In this document: positions 16,267 to 25,393 of the stretch, one piece after another | Layout: the number at the start of each line of letters is the position of its first letter | Numbering within the stretch: position 1 is the stretch's first letter | DNA from: JASHUC01 sp035606175 | Lineage (GTDB): Bacteria > Pseudomonadota > Gammaproteobacteria > Steroidobacterales > Steroidobacteraceae | Reading direction: 5' to 3' | DNA: 41,676 bases | Assembly: GCA_035606175.1 (NCBI GenBank) | Contig: DATNFW010000063.1 | Span: 1 to 41,676, forward strand | The notes under the pieces: generated by a model | Databases searched by the model: none | What the model saw: the letters and a program-made list of their open reading frames with translations, nothing else | What the model was told of the DNA's origin: nothing | Position numbers and translations under genes: made by a program

Positions 16267-17343
16267 TCAGGTCGCCGAGGCGTCGCGCGCTGCGCCTGCC
16301 GGGCGGAAGCCGATCTCGACCTGAGTCCAACCCTGGCAGTGCCGGGCGATGAGATCGGCGAGGAAACGCGCGTGCTCGGGCCGTGCGTTGAGCGCCGGCA
16401 CGTATTCGAAGCGACGCCCGCCGGCTGCGAGGAAGCGGCCTCGATTCTCGATGTCGATCTCCTCGAGCGTCTCGAGACAGTCGACGGCGAAGCCCGGGCA
16501 GACAACCGTCACCTCGTCGATGCCGCGCGCTGGCATCCCGGCGAGCACCTCGCTCGTATAGGGCTGCAGCCATTTGACGGGCCCGACGCGTGACTGAAAG
16601 CTCACGGTCCACTCCTCCTGCGAGAGCATCAGCTCGTCGGCGAGAAGCCGTGCGGTCTTCTGGCACTTGCAGAAATACGGGTCGCCCTGGTGGAAGTAGC
16701 TCTCGGGCACGCCGTGGAACGAGACGAGCAAGTGGCGCGTGCGGCCGCGGGCCTGCCAGTGCTGCGCCACGCTCGAGCGCAGCGCCTCGATGTAGCCCGG
16801 ATAGTCGTGGTACTCGGCGATGTAGCGCAGCTCGGGCAGCCACCGCCAGCTCGCAAGCTCCGCGCCCACGCGGTCGTACACCGAGCCCGTCGAGGCCCCG
16901 CAATACTGCGGGAAGAGCGGTACGACGAGAATGCGCTGCGCTCCTGCGGCACGCAGCCGCGCGAGCGCCTCGGCGATCGTCGGGCGCGAATAGAGCATGC
17001 CGAGCTCCAGGCTGAACGGCGCGAGCACGCGCTCGGCGAGCGTGCCCGTGAGCTTGCTCTTGAGCTCGCGCGAGAGCGCGGCGAGCGGGGAGCCCGCGGC
17101 AGTCCAGATCTTTGCGTACTTGCGCGCGGAGCGGCGCGGGCGAGTCCTCAAGATCGCGGTGTGCAGCACGGGCAGCCAGAGCGCCCGCGGCAGCTCGATC
17201 ACACGCGGATCGGAAAGGAATGCGGCGAGAAAGCGCCGCACGTCCGGCACCGACGGCGAATCGGGCGTTCCGGAATTCGCGAGCAGCACGCCGATGCGCT
17301 CGGCGCCGTCGTGACGGAACTCGGGCGAGCTCGAGTAGCGCAT
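16267..17343 (-). CDS. hemH: Ferrochelatase
   Basis: 358 residues. Inserts Fe2+ into protoporphyrin IX, the last step of protohaem synthesis, at the inner membrane. Visible motifs: IGVLLANSGTPDSPSVPDVR at the N-terminus, PLFPQYCGASTGSV, the active-site histidine in LLVSFHGVPESYFHQGDPY, and the conserved acidic motif in CPGFAVDCLETLEEI. CKCQ (about 227-230) sits where many proteobacterial enzymes have Cys residues, some of them iron-sulfur ligands. Its ATG touches the gabD stop, and the VOC gene follows after 4 nt. Confidence 0.96.
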   Translation of the reverse strand: MRYSSSPEFRHDGAERIGVLLANSGTPDSPSVPDVRRFLAAFLSDPRVIELPRALWLPVLHTAILRTRPRRSARKYAKIWTAAGSPLAALSRELKSKLTGTLAERVLAPFSLELGMLYSRPTIAEALARLRAAGAQRILVVPLFPQYCGASTGSVYDRVGAELASWRWLPELRYIAEYHDYPGYIEALRSSVAQHWQARGRTRHLLVSFHGVPESYFHQGDPYFCKCQKTARLLADELMLSQEEWTVSFQSRVGPVKWLQPYTSEVLAGMPARGIDEVTVVCPGFAVDCLETLEEIDIENRGRFLAAGGRRFEYVPALNARPEHARFLADLIARHCQGWTQVEIGFRPAGAARDASAT

Positions 17344-18831
17344 CTAGGCAGTCCCCGCAGTGTCCACCTGCGTCCCTCCCATGCAGAGGTATTTGATCTC
17401 GGTGTAGTCGAGAATGCCGTACTTGGAGCCCTCGCGTCCGATGCCCGATTCCTTGACACCGCCGAACGGTGCGACCTCGGTGGAGATGAGACCGGTATTG
17501 ATGCCGACGATGCCGTATTCGAGCGCTTCGCCGACGCGCCAAGCGCGGCCGAGATCGCGCGTGTAGAAGTAGGACGCGAGACCGAACTCCGTGTCGTTGG
17601 CCATTCGCACCGCATCCGCCTCGGTAGCGAAATCGAAGAGCGGCGCAACCGGTCCGAAGGTCTCCTCGCGCGCGACCTTCATCGCGGCAGTCACCTGCGT
17701 GAGCACCGTCGGCTCGAAGAACGTGCCGCCGAGCGCATGTCGATGCCCTCCGCAGGCGATGCGTGCGCCGTGCGCCACGGCATCCGCGATGTGCTCCTCG
17801 ACCTTGGCGACTGCTTGGCGATCGATGAGCGGACCCTGATCGGTCGGCCCCTCGAGGCCATTGCCGACACGCAGCGCGGTGACGGCGGCGACGAGTTTCT
17901 TCGTGAACGCCTCGTAGACCGAAGACTGCACGAGCAGCCGGTTCGCGCAGACGCAGGTCTGCCCGGTGTTGCGGTATTTGCTCGCGATCGCACCGGCGAC
18001 CGCTGCATCGAGGTCCGCATCCTCGAAAACGATGAAGGGCGCGTTTCCTCCGAGCTCCAGCGACAGTTTCTTCAGCGTGCCCGCGCACTGGGCCATGAGC
18101 TGTTTGCCGATCGCGGTTGAGCCGGTGAATGTGAGCTTGCGCACGATCGGGCTCGAGGTCATCTCCTCGCCGATCGCGCGGGCGCTCCCGGTGACGATGT
18201 TGAGCACGCCCGGCGGAACACCCGCCCGGGCGGCAAGCTCCGCCATGGCGAGTGCAGTGAAGGGCGTTTGAGAGGCGGGCTTACACACGAAGGTGCAGCC
18301 GCTCGCGAGTGCGGGTCCGGCCTTGCGCGTGATCATCGCGGCGGGGAAGTTCCACGGCGTGATCGCTGCGACGACCCCGATCGGCTGACGTATCGCGAGC
18401 AGGCGCTTGTCCGCCTGATGCGGCGGAATCACATCGCCGTAGAGCCGCTTGCCTTCCTCCGCGAACCATTCGATGAACGAGGCGGCATAGGCGATCTCCC
18501 CGCTCGCCTCGGCGAGCGGTTTGCCTTGCTCGGCGGTCATGAGCGCCGCGAGATCCTCGCGGTGAGTCATCATCAGATCGTGCCAACGCCGCAGCACCGC
18601 TGCGCGCTCTTTCGCGGTCTTGCGCGCCCAGGGCGCCAACGCGCCCGCCGCGGCCTCGATTGCGCGGCGCGTCTCCGCGGCGCCGGCTCGCGGCACCGTC
18701 CCGATCGGTCGCCCGGTTGCAGGATTGACGACCTCGAGGGTGGCGCGATCGTCCGCATCCACCCAGCGCCCGCCGATATAACACTGCGTGCGCAGCAGCT
18801 CTCGGTCCTTCAAAGGGAGCTCACGTTCCAT
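17344..18831 (-). CDS. gabD: Succinate-semialdehyde dehydrogenase (NADP-type)
   Basis: 495 residues, typical of GabD. Oxidises succinate semialdehyde to succinate, feeding GABA or 4-carbon breakdown into the TCA cycle. Motifs: TPWNFPAAMITRKAGPALA (Rossmann lead-in), FTGSTAIGKQLMAQCAGTLK, general base Glu in LELGGNAPFIVF, and nucleophile Cys in NTGQTCVCANRL, the GabD-specific CVC form. The C-terminus GIVGINTGLISTEVAPFGGV also fits GabD. I use the ATG at 18831; a GTG three codons upstream is an alternative and the ribosome site is weak for both. No GABA transaminase is nearby. Confidence 0.93.
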   Translation of the reverse strand: MERELPLKDRELLRTQCYIGGRWVDADDRATLEVVNPATGRPIGTVPRAGAAETRRAIEAAAGALAPWARKTAKERAAVLRRWHDLMMTHREDLAALMTAEQGKPLAEASGEIAYAASFIEWFAEEGKRLYGDVIPPHQADKRLLAIRQPIGVVAAITPWNFPAAMITRKAGPALASGCTFVCKPASQTPFTALAMAELAARAGVPPGVLNIVTGSARAIGEEMTSSPIVRKLTFTGSTAIGKQLMAQCAGTLKKLSLELGGNAPFIVFEDADLDAAVAGAIASKYRNTGQTCVCANRLLVQSSVYEAFTKKLVAAVTALRVGNGLEGPTDQGPLIDRQAVAKVEEHIADAVAHGARIACGGHRHALGGTFFEPTVLTQVTAAMKVAREETFGPVAPLFDFATEADAVRMANDTEFGLASYFYTRDLGRAWRVGEALEYGIVGINTGLISTEVAPFGGVKESGIGREGSKYGILDYTEIKYLCMGGTQVDTAGTA

Positions 18832-18850
18832 CGAGCGCACGATGAGGCTC

Positions 18851-19558
18851 TCAGCCGGCCGCGGGCGAGCGCCGGTTCTGCTCGTTCGCAGCGCGCAAAT
18901 GCTGCGCGAAAAACGCGAACGAGCGCTCGCGCGCGAGCGCGGCCGCTTGCGGGTTGTAGCTTGCCCGCTGGTCGCAGTTGAATCCGTGGCCCGCGCCCTG
19001 GTAGATGTGGAATATGCCCTGCGGCACGGCCGCCTTGATCTTCTCGACATCGCTCAGCGGGATGTGGGTGTCGAGCTCGCCGAAGTGGAACATGATCGGG
19101 CATTTCGGCTTCTTCTCGAGCTCCTGCGTGATTCCGCCGCCGTAGTAGGCGACTGCGCAGGAGACGGGCAGCTCGCACGAGGTTACGTAGCTCATCCGCC
19201 CGCCCCAGCAGTACCCGACGACGCCGACGCGGCCGGCATGCTTGACGATCGCGATGGCCGCCGAGAGGTCGGCGAGCGTCTGCTCGCGCTTCAGCTGCTG
19301 CACGTAACCGAAGCCTTCCTGCATATCCTTCTGCTCGTAGCCGAGCTCGATGCCTTTGCGGACTCGATCGAAGAGGCTCGGAGCGATCGCGACGTATCCC
19401 TCCGCCGCATAACCGTCCGTCACCGCGCGGATGTGCGAGTTCACGCCGAAGATCTCCTGAATCACGACGACCGCGCCCCGCGGCGTCCCGGGGGGTGCCG
19501 CGAGCCACGCGCGAAACTCGTGCCCGTCGCGCGCCATGATGGTGGTGAATTCGCTCAT
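18851..19558 (-). CDS. Dienelactone hydrolase family protein
   Basis: 235 residues, a cytoplasmic alpha/beta hydrolase with the Cys-type triad of this family: Cys117 in GYCWGG, Asp163 in GELDTHIP and His191 in GAGHGFNC. IQEIFGVNSHIRAVTDGYAAEGYV near the N-terminus is also typical. Classic members open dienelactone in chlorocatechol breakdown, but most chromosomal copies like this, with no other catabolic genes around, have unknown substrates. The start has GGAGAG 5 nt upstream. gabD follows after 19 nt. Confidence 0.92.
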   Translation of the reverse strand: MSEFTTIMARDGHEFRAWLAAPPGTPRGAVVVIQEIFGVNSHIRAVTDGYAAEGYVAIAPSLFDRVRKGIELGYEQKDMQEGFGYVQQLKREQTLADLSAAIAIVKHAGRVGVVGYCWGGRMSYVTSCELPVSCAVAYYGGGITQELEKKPKCPIMFHFGELDTHIPLSDVEKIKAAVPQGIFHIYQGAGHGFNCDQRASYNPQAAALARERSFAFFAQHLRAANEQNRRSPAAG

Positions 19559-19636
19559 GGGAAGCTCTCCGAGTCGGGGGAACCGCTACCTTCGCGCATC
19601 GCGCGGCTCGGCGCAACGGCCGCGCCGCGCACCGCC

Positions 19637-21031
19637 TCAGCTGATGACGCAGCAGTTGCGTCCGGCGTCCTTCGCGCGGTAGAGCGCGCGGTCCGCACGA
19701 TCGAAGATGCTGTCGGGCGTATCCTCCGCGCGGAACGTCGCGATGCCGCACGAGGCCGTCACCGTGACCGGCTTGCCGCGGAAGTGAAATCCGATCCGGC
19801 CGATGCCCGAGCGAATCTTGTCGGCTGCGACGAGGGCCTGATCGGACGAGGTGCCTACCAGAATCATCACGAACTCCTCGCCGCCGTAGCGCGCGACGAA
19901 ATCCGTTCCGCGCACATGCCGGGCGAGGTGCTGCGCGATGACGCGCAGGACCTTGTCTCCCGCACGATGGCCGTAGGCATCGTTGATCGCTTTGAAGCGG
20001 TCGATGTCCCAGGCGAGAATGCTGATCGCGGCGCCGCTCCTCTGCCAGCGCAGGTACTCGTGCTCGATGCGCTCATCGTAGGCGGCGCGGTTCGGGATGC
20101 CGGTGAGCGAATCCATCGTCGCGAGGCGCTGCTCCTCCTCGAGGCTGCGCTGCAGGTTGCGGCTCTCGCGCTCGAGCTCGGCGATACGAACGCGTAGCCG
20201 TCCGGTGCGGTCGAGCTGGCTCGCGAAGCGCTGTTCCTCGCGCGAGCGAAAATCCTCGAGATGGGTATGAATCGATTCGAGCCGCACGCGGACCCGGCCG
20301 CGCAGCTCTCCGAGATCGACGGCGCGCTGTACGTCGGTGTGCAGCTCGTGCACCTCGTCGAGCACGAGCAAATTGAGCTGTTGAGTGCTGTCCTGTGCGC
20401 TCTTCTGCTCGGCCGCCTCCCCGGCGAGGTAATTGGCGACCTCCTCGAGACGGGCATCGATCTGCCTCAGCAACTCCTCGATCTCGAGCTTCTCACGCTG
20501 CAGTTTCGTGCGCTGATCGCCGATCAGGCGGGCGACGCGGTCGAGACCGTCGGCAAGCTCATCGGAGGTCAAATCGGCGCCGCGCTCGTTGAGCTCTGCG
20601 AGCGCGGGCTTGAGCTCCGGCAGAAGTGCGAGCCTGTCGAGCATTGCGACGATTACCGTGTCGACCTGCGCGGTGCGCGCGCCCGTGGCGGCTCGACGGG
20701 CGGCACTCCCCGGCGCCTCGGCATTCGCAGACGCGGCGCTCGGTTGCCGCGCAGCGGGCGATGGTGCACCCCCATCGAGGGCTGCGACGGCGCGCGACAA
20801 CGGCTCGAGACATGCTTCGATTTCATGCAGGTCCGGCTCGCGCCGCAGCAGATCCGAGAGCACCTTGAGCTCGGCATCGAGCGATGCGCTTCGCCCGCGC
20901 GCGGCGAGGCACAGCCGGCCGACCGTGAGCCGCAGCACGCTCTCGAGCTTGGCGACTCGCGCTTCGCTGCCCTCGAGCCGCTCGAGGGCATCCAGATATT
21001 TGCTGCGCAGCTCCGGGTCCGGTTTGCTCAC
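19637..21031 (-). CDS. Diguanylate cyclase with coiled-coil N-terminal region
   Basis: 464 residues. The C-terminal about 170 residues form a GGDEF domain that makes cyclic di-GMP from two GTP. The active site is GGEEF (383-387), with the inhibitory RxxD site RGTD (374-377) exactly five residues upstream, so product inhibition is expected. The N-terminal about 290 residues have no transmembrane helix or named sensor domain I recognise; they are helical with heptad-like stretches (for example 165-200 and 230-290) and an Ala/Pro-rich break at about 90-120. Start is a GTG behind AGGGGGG. It lies 24 nt downstream of the thiolase gene. Confidence 0.93.
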   Translation of the reverse strand: MSKPDPELRSKYLDALERLEGSEARVAKLESVLRLTVGRLCLAARGRSASLDAELKVLSDLLRREPDLHEIEACLEPLSRAVAALDGGAPSPAARQPSAASANAEAPGSAARRAATGARTAQVDTVIVAMLDRLALLPELKPALAELNERGADLTSDELADGLDRVARLIGDQRTKLQREKLEIEELLRQIDARLEEVANYLAGEAAEQKSAQDSTQQLNLLVLDEVHELHTDVQRAVDLGELRGRVRVRLESIHTHLEDFRSREEQRFASQLDRTGRLRVRIAELERESRNLQRSLEEEQRLATMDSLTGIPNRAAYDERIEHEYLRWQRSGAAISILAWDIDRFKAINDAYGHRAGDKVLRVIAQHLARHVRGTDFVARYGGEEFVMILVGTSSDQALVAADKIRSGIGRIGFHFRGKPVTVTASCGIATFRAEDTPDSIFDRADRALYRAKDAGRNCCVIS

Positions 21032-21055
21032 CCTACCCCCCTAGAAGCCGTTCGC

Positions 21056-22345
21056 TCAACGCTCGAGGATCGCGGTGACGCCCATGCCGCCGGCCGTGCA
21101 CACGGAGACGAGGCCGCGCTTTGCACCACGGTCTTCGGCGAGCAATTTCGCAAGTGTCGCGACGATCCGGGTGCCGGTCGCGGCAAACGGATGGCCCATC
21201 GCGACACTGCCGCCCTTCACGTTGAGTCGCCGCCGGTCGATCCCGCCCAGAGGCTCGGAGAGACCGAGCACATCCCGGCAGTATTCGGGCGACTCCCACG
21301 CGGCGAGCGTACAGAGCACCTGCCCCGCGAAAGCCTCGTGAATCTCGTAGTAGTCGAAGTCCTGAAGCGTGAGACCGGCGTCCCGCAGCATTGCCGGAAC
21401 GGCATACGTCGGGGCCATGAGCAGTCCCTCCTTGCCGCTCGCGAAATCGACCGCCCAGACTTTGCCGTACGCAAGGTGCGCGAGCACCGGCAGATTGCGT
21501 CGCGCAGCCCACTCCTCGGTGGCGAGGAGCACGGCGCTCGCGCCATCGGTGAGCGGGGTGCTGTTGCCGGCCGTGAGTGTGCCCGCACCGCTCGGATCGA
21601 AGGAGGGCTTCAGCTTCGCGAGCTTCTCGAGCGAGGTATCGGGCCTGATGTTGTTGTCCGCAGCGAGACCGCGATAAGGCAGCACGAGGTCCGCGTAGAA
21701 GCCCTCGCGCCAGGCCGCCGCCGCCTTCGTGTGGCTCTCGTACGCGAGCTCGTCCTGAGCCTCGCGCGATATTTTCCAGCGTTTGACCATGAGCTCGGTG
21801 CTCTGGCCCATGCTGAGGCCCGTGCGTGGCTCGACGACGCCGAGCATCACCGGGCGAAAGTGGCGCGGCCTGAGTCCGACAAAAGGCTTCGCGCGCTGCC
21901 AGAGCGTGCGGCCGAGATAGCTCTTGAGGAGCAGCTGCTGATAGGACTTCGGGTAGACGATCGGCGGATCGCTGATCGAGTCGACGCCCCCGGCGATACC
22001 GGCGTCGATCTGGCCGAGCGCGATCTTGTTGCCGATCAAGATCGCAGCCTCGAGGCTCGTGCCGCACGCGCGCTGCACATCGAGGCCCGGCGTGTGCGGA
22101 TCGAGCCCGGAAGACAGCACACATTCGCGGACCAGATTGTAGTCGCGCGAGTGCTTGATGACGGCGCCCGCGCTCACGTCCCCGAGGCGCACGCCCTCGA
22201 GGCCGAAGCGCTGAACGAGCCCGCGAAAATTCTCGGCGAGCATCTCCTGATTGCCGACGCCCGCATAGGCGCCGTATGCGCGTGCGAACGGCAGGCGTAC
22301 GCCCCCGATAATCGCGACGCGCCTGACCGCAGTGCCGACCAGCAT
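21056..22345 (-). CDS. fadI: Acetyl-CoA C-acyltransferase (thiolase, FadI-type)
   Basis: 429 residues. Cleaves 3-ketoacyl-CoA with CoA in fatty-acid beta-oxidation, or runs in reverse. Catalytic residues: Cys94 in VQRACGTSLEA, His in EIHEAFAGQ, His in GGSVAMGHPFAATG, and the second Cys in VSVCTAGGMG. The longer loop region (YLGRTLWQRAKPFVGLRPRH) matches FadI rather than FadA. I chose the ATG at 22345, which has GGAGG at 7-nt spacing; a GTG two codons earlier sits right against that site. No fadJ/fadB homologue is next to it, so the pathway partner is elsewhere. Confidence 0.9.
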   Translation of the reverse strand: MLVGTAVRRVAIIGGVRLPFARAYGAYAGVGNQEMLAENFRGLVQRFGLEGVRLGDVSAGAVIKHSRDYNLVRECVLSSGLDPHTPGLDVQRACGTSLEAAILIGNKIALGQIDAGIAGGVDSISDPPIVYPKSYQQLLLKSYLGRTLWQRAKPFVGLRPRHFRPVMLGVVEPRTGLSMGQSTELMVKRWKISREAQDELAYESHTKAAAAWREGFYADLVLPYRGLAADNNIRPDTSLEKLAKLKPSFDPSGAGTLTAGNSTPLTDGASAVLLATEEWAARRNLPVLAHLAYGKVWAVDFASGKEGLLMAPTYAVPAMLRDAGLTLQDFDYYEIHEAFAGQVLCTLAAWESPEYCRDVLGLSEPLGGIDRRRLNVKGGSVAMGHPFAATGTRIVATLAKLLAEDRGAKRGLVSVCTAGGMGVTAILER

Positions 22346-22647
22346 GTCCACACCTCCGGGCGTGGATTCTATGCTTTAACGGAACGCCGAGCGCGGCCGC
22401 TGGCTCGGGCGCGGCAGCGCTCCCGGCCGTCGCCGCACGGCATCCGCTGCCCGGGACCTGCTCCGCGATGCCTGCCGGGACGTGGGAGTTTGCGTGAGCC
22501 TGCCGCCGCGCCCGAACTCCGCCGGCGGCCACGACTCAAATCGATTGAGGGCATTCCGCCTCGAAACCGATGAGTCCCGCGCGGCCCCTCGAGCGTTAAA
22601 CTAAGCGAGTCGACCGAGTGCGGTAGAGCTCGAGTCCTGAGGTCTGC
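22346..22647. other. 302-bp divergent intergenic region
   Basis: Separates thiolase (minus) from the glycosyltransferase (plus) and must carry both promoters. TAGAAT at 22363-22358 on the minus strand could be a -10 for the thiolase, but no good -35 sits at the right distance. The remainder is GC-rich without a supported ORF, RNA gene or long repeat. Confidence 0.5.
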
Positions 22648-23403
22648 ATGCGCGTAGCCGTGATCATTCCCACGCTCGACGACGATACGGCTCTGCAGCG
22701 GCTGATCGCGCGGCTGGGACGTCTCGATCCGGCACCGCACGAGGTGCTGGTCGTCGACGGTGCGGCGAGCGAGACCTGCGAGGCGCTGTGTCGCGGTGCC
22801 GGTGCGGTGTGGATTGCCGCGCATCCGAGCCGCGGTGGACAGCTTGCGCTCGGCGCTGCGCGTGCTCCGGCAGAGGTGCTCTGGTTTTTGCATCCGGAGT
22901 GCGAGCCGCACCCCGCCTCGATCGCGGCGATCCGCGACCGGATCGACTCGGGAGCCGCAGGAGGTTACTTCCGCTTCCACTTCGGCGGCCCTCCGAACGC
23001 CACGAAGCGCTTCCTCGAGCAGTGCATCGCATTGCGGTGCCGCTGGGGCATGGTTTACGGCGACCAGGGGCTGTTCGTCACGCGGGCCGCGTACGAGGCT
23101 ACCCCGGGCTTTACGGTGCAACCGCTGTTCGAGGAGGTTGCGCTGGTGCGCGCGCTCAAGCGCACGCGCCGCTTTGCGGGACTCGATCTGCCGATCACCG
23201 TCTCCGCGCGCCGCTGGGAGCGCGACGGATTCTTTCGCCGCACACTCGCGAATCGCATGCTGGCGCTCGGTTTCCTGTGCGGCGCATCACCTGCACGTCT
23301 TGCGCGCTGGTACGGCGGACGCTTGCGTCCCGCGCCCGCCGGCTACGGGAGCCGAGCCGGCGGCCGATCGAGATCGGGCGGACACGAAGCCCACAAAGGC
23401 TGA
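22648..23403 (+). CDS. Family 2 glycosyltransferase (TIGR04283-like)
   Basis: 251 residues, soluble GT-A fold. Features in order: VAVIIPTLDDDTALQRLI (nucleotide-sugar-binding start), VLVVDGAASETCEAL, WFLHPECEPH (where the family has the DxD-type HADT/DT metal site, here PEC, an altered form), GDQGLFVTRAAYEATPGF, the QPLFEEVALVRALKR catalytic-acid region and SARRWERDGFFRRTL. This is the family of short bacterial transferases whose gene name cites rSAM or arsenosugar contexts, but acceptor and donor are unknown here. The C-terminal about 20 residues are Gly/Arg-rich. GAGGT precedes the ATG. Confidence 0.82.
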   Translation: MRVAVIIPTLDDDTALQRLIARLGRLDPAPHEVLVVDGAASETCEALCRGAGAVWIAAHPSRGGQLALGAARAPAEVLWFLHPECEPHPASIAAIRDRIDSGAAGGYFRFHFGGPPNATKRFLEQCIALRCRWGMVYGDQGLFVTRAAYEATPGFTVQPLFEEVALVRALKRTRRFAGLDLPITVSARRWERDGFFRRTLANRMLALGFLCGASPARLARWYGGRLRPAPAGYGSRAGGRSRSGGHEAHKG

Positions 23404-23406
23404 GGA

Positions 23407-23423
23407 CCGCGCGGTTCGCGCGG
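23407..23423 (+). terminator. Hairpin after the glycosyltransferase gene
   Basis: CCGCGCG-GTT-CGCGCGG, a perfect 7-bp GC stem with a 3-nt loop, starts 4 nt after the stop codon. It lacks a strong U-run (GTTCATTC follows), so termination may be partial. The rest of the gap up to gshA (23424-23602) shows no gene. Confidence 0.45.
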
Positions 23424-23602
23424 GTTCATTCGGCTGCGCTTTGGTTGAGTCCGGGGCCGGCGCACGGCAAGATGTGGTGCTGGCGACGGCTGATACGAAC
23501 GAAACTCCCATGATCCGCGCGCGCGATCCGTCGCCCGAAGCATATCCCTCGCCCTCGAGCGCGCCTCCGCGCGAGCCGATTGCCGAACGGGGCAGGTGAC
23601 GC

Positions 23603-25186
23603 TTGCCGCGCCCCGGCATCGATCGCGTCTTCGAGAGGCGCCTCTCGGCGCTCGTCAATTGCGGCGAGCCCGCGGTATTGCAGGGGGGGCGCAAGGGCCT
23701 CGAGAAGGAGTCGCTGCGCGTCACCCCCGATGGGCGAGTCGCTCAGACCCCGCACCCGCCGGCGCTCGGCTCGGCGCTCACGAGCGAGCACATCACGACC
23801 GACTTCTCCGAGGCGTTGATCGAGCTCGTCACACCGCCGTTCACCGCGAGCTGGGAACTCACGCAATACCTGCTCGATCTGCATCAGTTCGTCTACCGCC
23901 ATTTAGGCGACGAGCTGCTCTGGGCGACGAGCATGCCCTGCTTCATCGAGCGCGAAGCCGACATTCCGATCGCACAGTACGGGACATCGAACGTCGCGCG
24001 CATGAAGACCGTCTACCGCGAGGGTCTCGCGGCGCGCTACGGTCGAATGATGCAGGCGATCTCCGGCGTTCATTTCAACTATTCGTTCCCGGAGCGATTC
24101 TGGGAGGCCTACGCGGCGCTGCGCGAATGGCGCGCGCCGCGGCAGGATCTCATCTCGGCGAGCTACTTCGATTTGCTGCGCAACTACCGCCGCTACGGCT
24201 GGATCGTGCTTTATCTGTTCGGAGTCTCGCCGGTCGTCTGCCGCTCCTTCCTGCGCGGGAGCGACGAGCGCCTTCTCGAGCTCGTGCCGGGGACGCTCTA
24301 CGAGCCTCATGCGACGTCGCTGCGGATGAGCGACATCGGGTACCGCAACCGCAATCAGGCGGGACTTGCGATCTCGGTGAACAGCCTCGAGGAGTACGTG
24401 CGCGATCTGACGCGCGCGATCATGACGCCGCACCCGCCATACGAGAGACTGGGCGTGCAAGTCGACGGGCGCTACCGGCAGCTCAATGCGAACGTCCTGC
24501 AGATCGAGAACGAGTACTACAGCTACATCCGCCCGAAGCGGGTCGCGCGCTCCGGCGAGCGCCCGACGAAAGCATTGCGGCGTGCCGGCGTCGAATACGT
24601 CGAGGTGCGCGCGCTCGATGTGAGCGCGTTCGATCCGGTCGGAGTCAATCAGCACAAGCTGCGCTTCCTCGAGGCATTCCTCGCGCTATGCCTGCTCAAG
24701 GAGAGCGCGCCGATCGACTCGGGCGAGGAGGAAGCGCTCGACGCCAATCATCTCATCGTCGCGCGACGCGGCCGCGAGCCGGGCCTGGAGCTTGCGCGTG
24801 CGGGGCGCCGTGTCGGGATGACGAGCTGGGCCGCGGAGCTGCTCGATTCGATGCAGGGCATTTGCGAGATGCTCGACCGCGGGGACCCCGCGCGGCCGTA
24901 CGCGCAGTCGCTCGCCACCCAGGCCGCGAAGGTCCGCGACGTGCGCCTCACCCCATCTGCACGGCTGCTCGCGGAGCTCACCTCGACGGGTGAGGGCTTC
25001 TTCGATCTCGCGCTGCGCATGTCGCGCATGCACAAGGACTATTTTCTGGACCTCTACACGCCCAATGCCGGACGGCTCGAGGAGCTCGCCCAGGAGGCGT
25101 CCGAATCGCTCGAGAAGCAGCGGGCTCTGGAGGCCGCCGACGCGGAGCCGTTCGAGGCCTATCTGGCGCGCTACTTCGCCGCCTGA
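23603..25186 (+). CDS. gshA: Glutamate-cysteine ligase (type 1)
   Basis: 527 residues, close to the 518 of E. coli GshA. Joins glutamate and cysteine with ATP, the first and rate-limiting step of glutathione synthesis. Motifs: GRKGLEKESLRVT near the N-terminus (ATP/metal ligands), TDFSEALIELVTPPF, GVHFNYSFPERFWEAY, and LNANVLQIENEYYSYIRPKR. The gene starts with TTG (23603) behind a GCAGGTGA site; no ATG fits the family start. No gshB is next to it. Glutathione links functionally to the glyoxalase I gene at 33334. Confidence 0.95.
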   Translation: MPRPGIDRVFERRLSALVNCGEPAVLQGGRKGLEKESLRVTPDGRVAQTPHPPALGSALTSEHITTDFSEALIELVTPPFTASWELTQYLLDLHQFVYRHLGDELLWATSMPCFIEREADIPIAQYGTSNVARMKTVYREGLAARYGRMMQAISGVHFNYSFPERFWEAYAALREWRAPRQDLISASYFDLLRNYRRYGWIVLYLFGVSPVVCRSFLRGSDERLLELVPGTLYEPHATSLRMSDIGYRNRNQAGLAISVNSLEEYVRDLTRAIMTPHPPYERLGVQVDGRYRQLNANVLQIENEYYSYIRPKRVARSGERPTKALRRAGVEYVEVRALDVSAFDPVGVNQHKLRFLEAFLALCLLKESAPIDSGEEEALDANHLIVARRGREPGLELARAGRRVGMTSWAAELLDSMQGICEMLDRGDPARPYAQSLATQAAKVRDVRLTPSARLLAELTSTGEGFFDLALRMSRMHKDYFLDLYTPNAGRLEELAQEASESLEKQRALEAADAEPFEAYLARYFAA

Positions 25187-25210
25187 GAATCGCCGGGCTC
25201 GGATCGGCGA

Positions 25211-25257
25211 CGCACCAGAGAGGAGCGCCGGCGCAGATCATGCCTCGCAACGGTGCA
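25211..25257 (+). promoter_or_regulatory. Two candidate NtrC enhancer sites upstream of glnK
   Basis: Imperfect matches to the NtrC palindrome TGCACC-N5-GGTGCA: CGCACCAGAGAGGAGCG (25211-25227) and TGCCTCGCAACGGTGCA (25241-25257; right half perfect). Centres are 30 bp apart (about three helical turns) and about 131 and 101 bp before the predicted sigma-54 start, the classic enhancer layout. Confidence 0.6.
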
Positions 25258-25323
25258 GCGGCGCGGGCTGCGCGGCGGCGCGGCAAGCGCTGAATCTCCG
25301 TGGATTTTTCGCGATCGCGGCCG

Positions 25324-25339
25324 TGGCACGAAAGCTGCA
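25324..25339 (+). promoter_or_regulatory. Sigma-54 promoter of glnK
   Basis: TGGCACGAAAGCTGCA: the -24 half TGGCACG is perfect, and GG and GC are exactly 10 nt apart as required; the -12 half is CTGCA instead of TTGCA. The start site would be near 25349, leaving a leader of about 45 nt before the ATG. Confidence 0.85.
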
Positions 25340-25393
25340 AAACCGCTCGCGTGTGCGTAACATGACTCAACGGCCGCTCGATGGGGTAAGAGA

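Noticed and set aside
20261..22573. A 770-codon open frame on the plus strand
   Set aside because: Antisense to the diguanylate cyclase and thiolase genes, both with complete catalytic motifs; no domain visible in the long frame.
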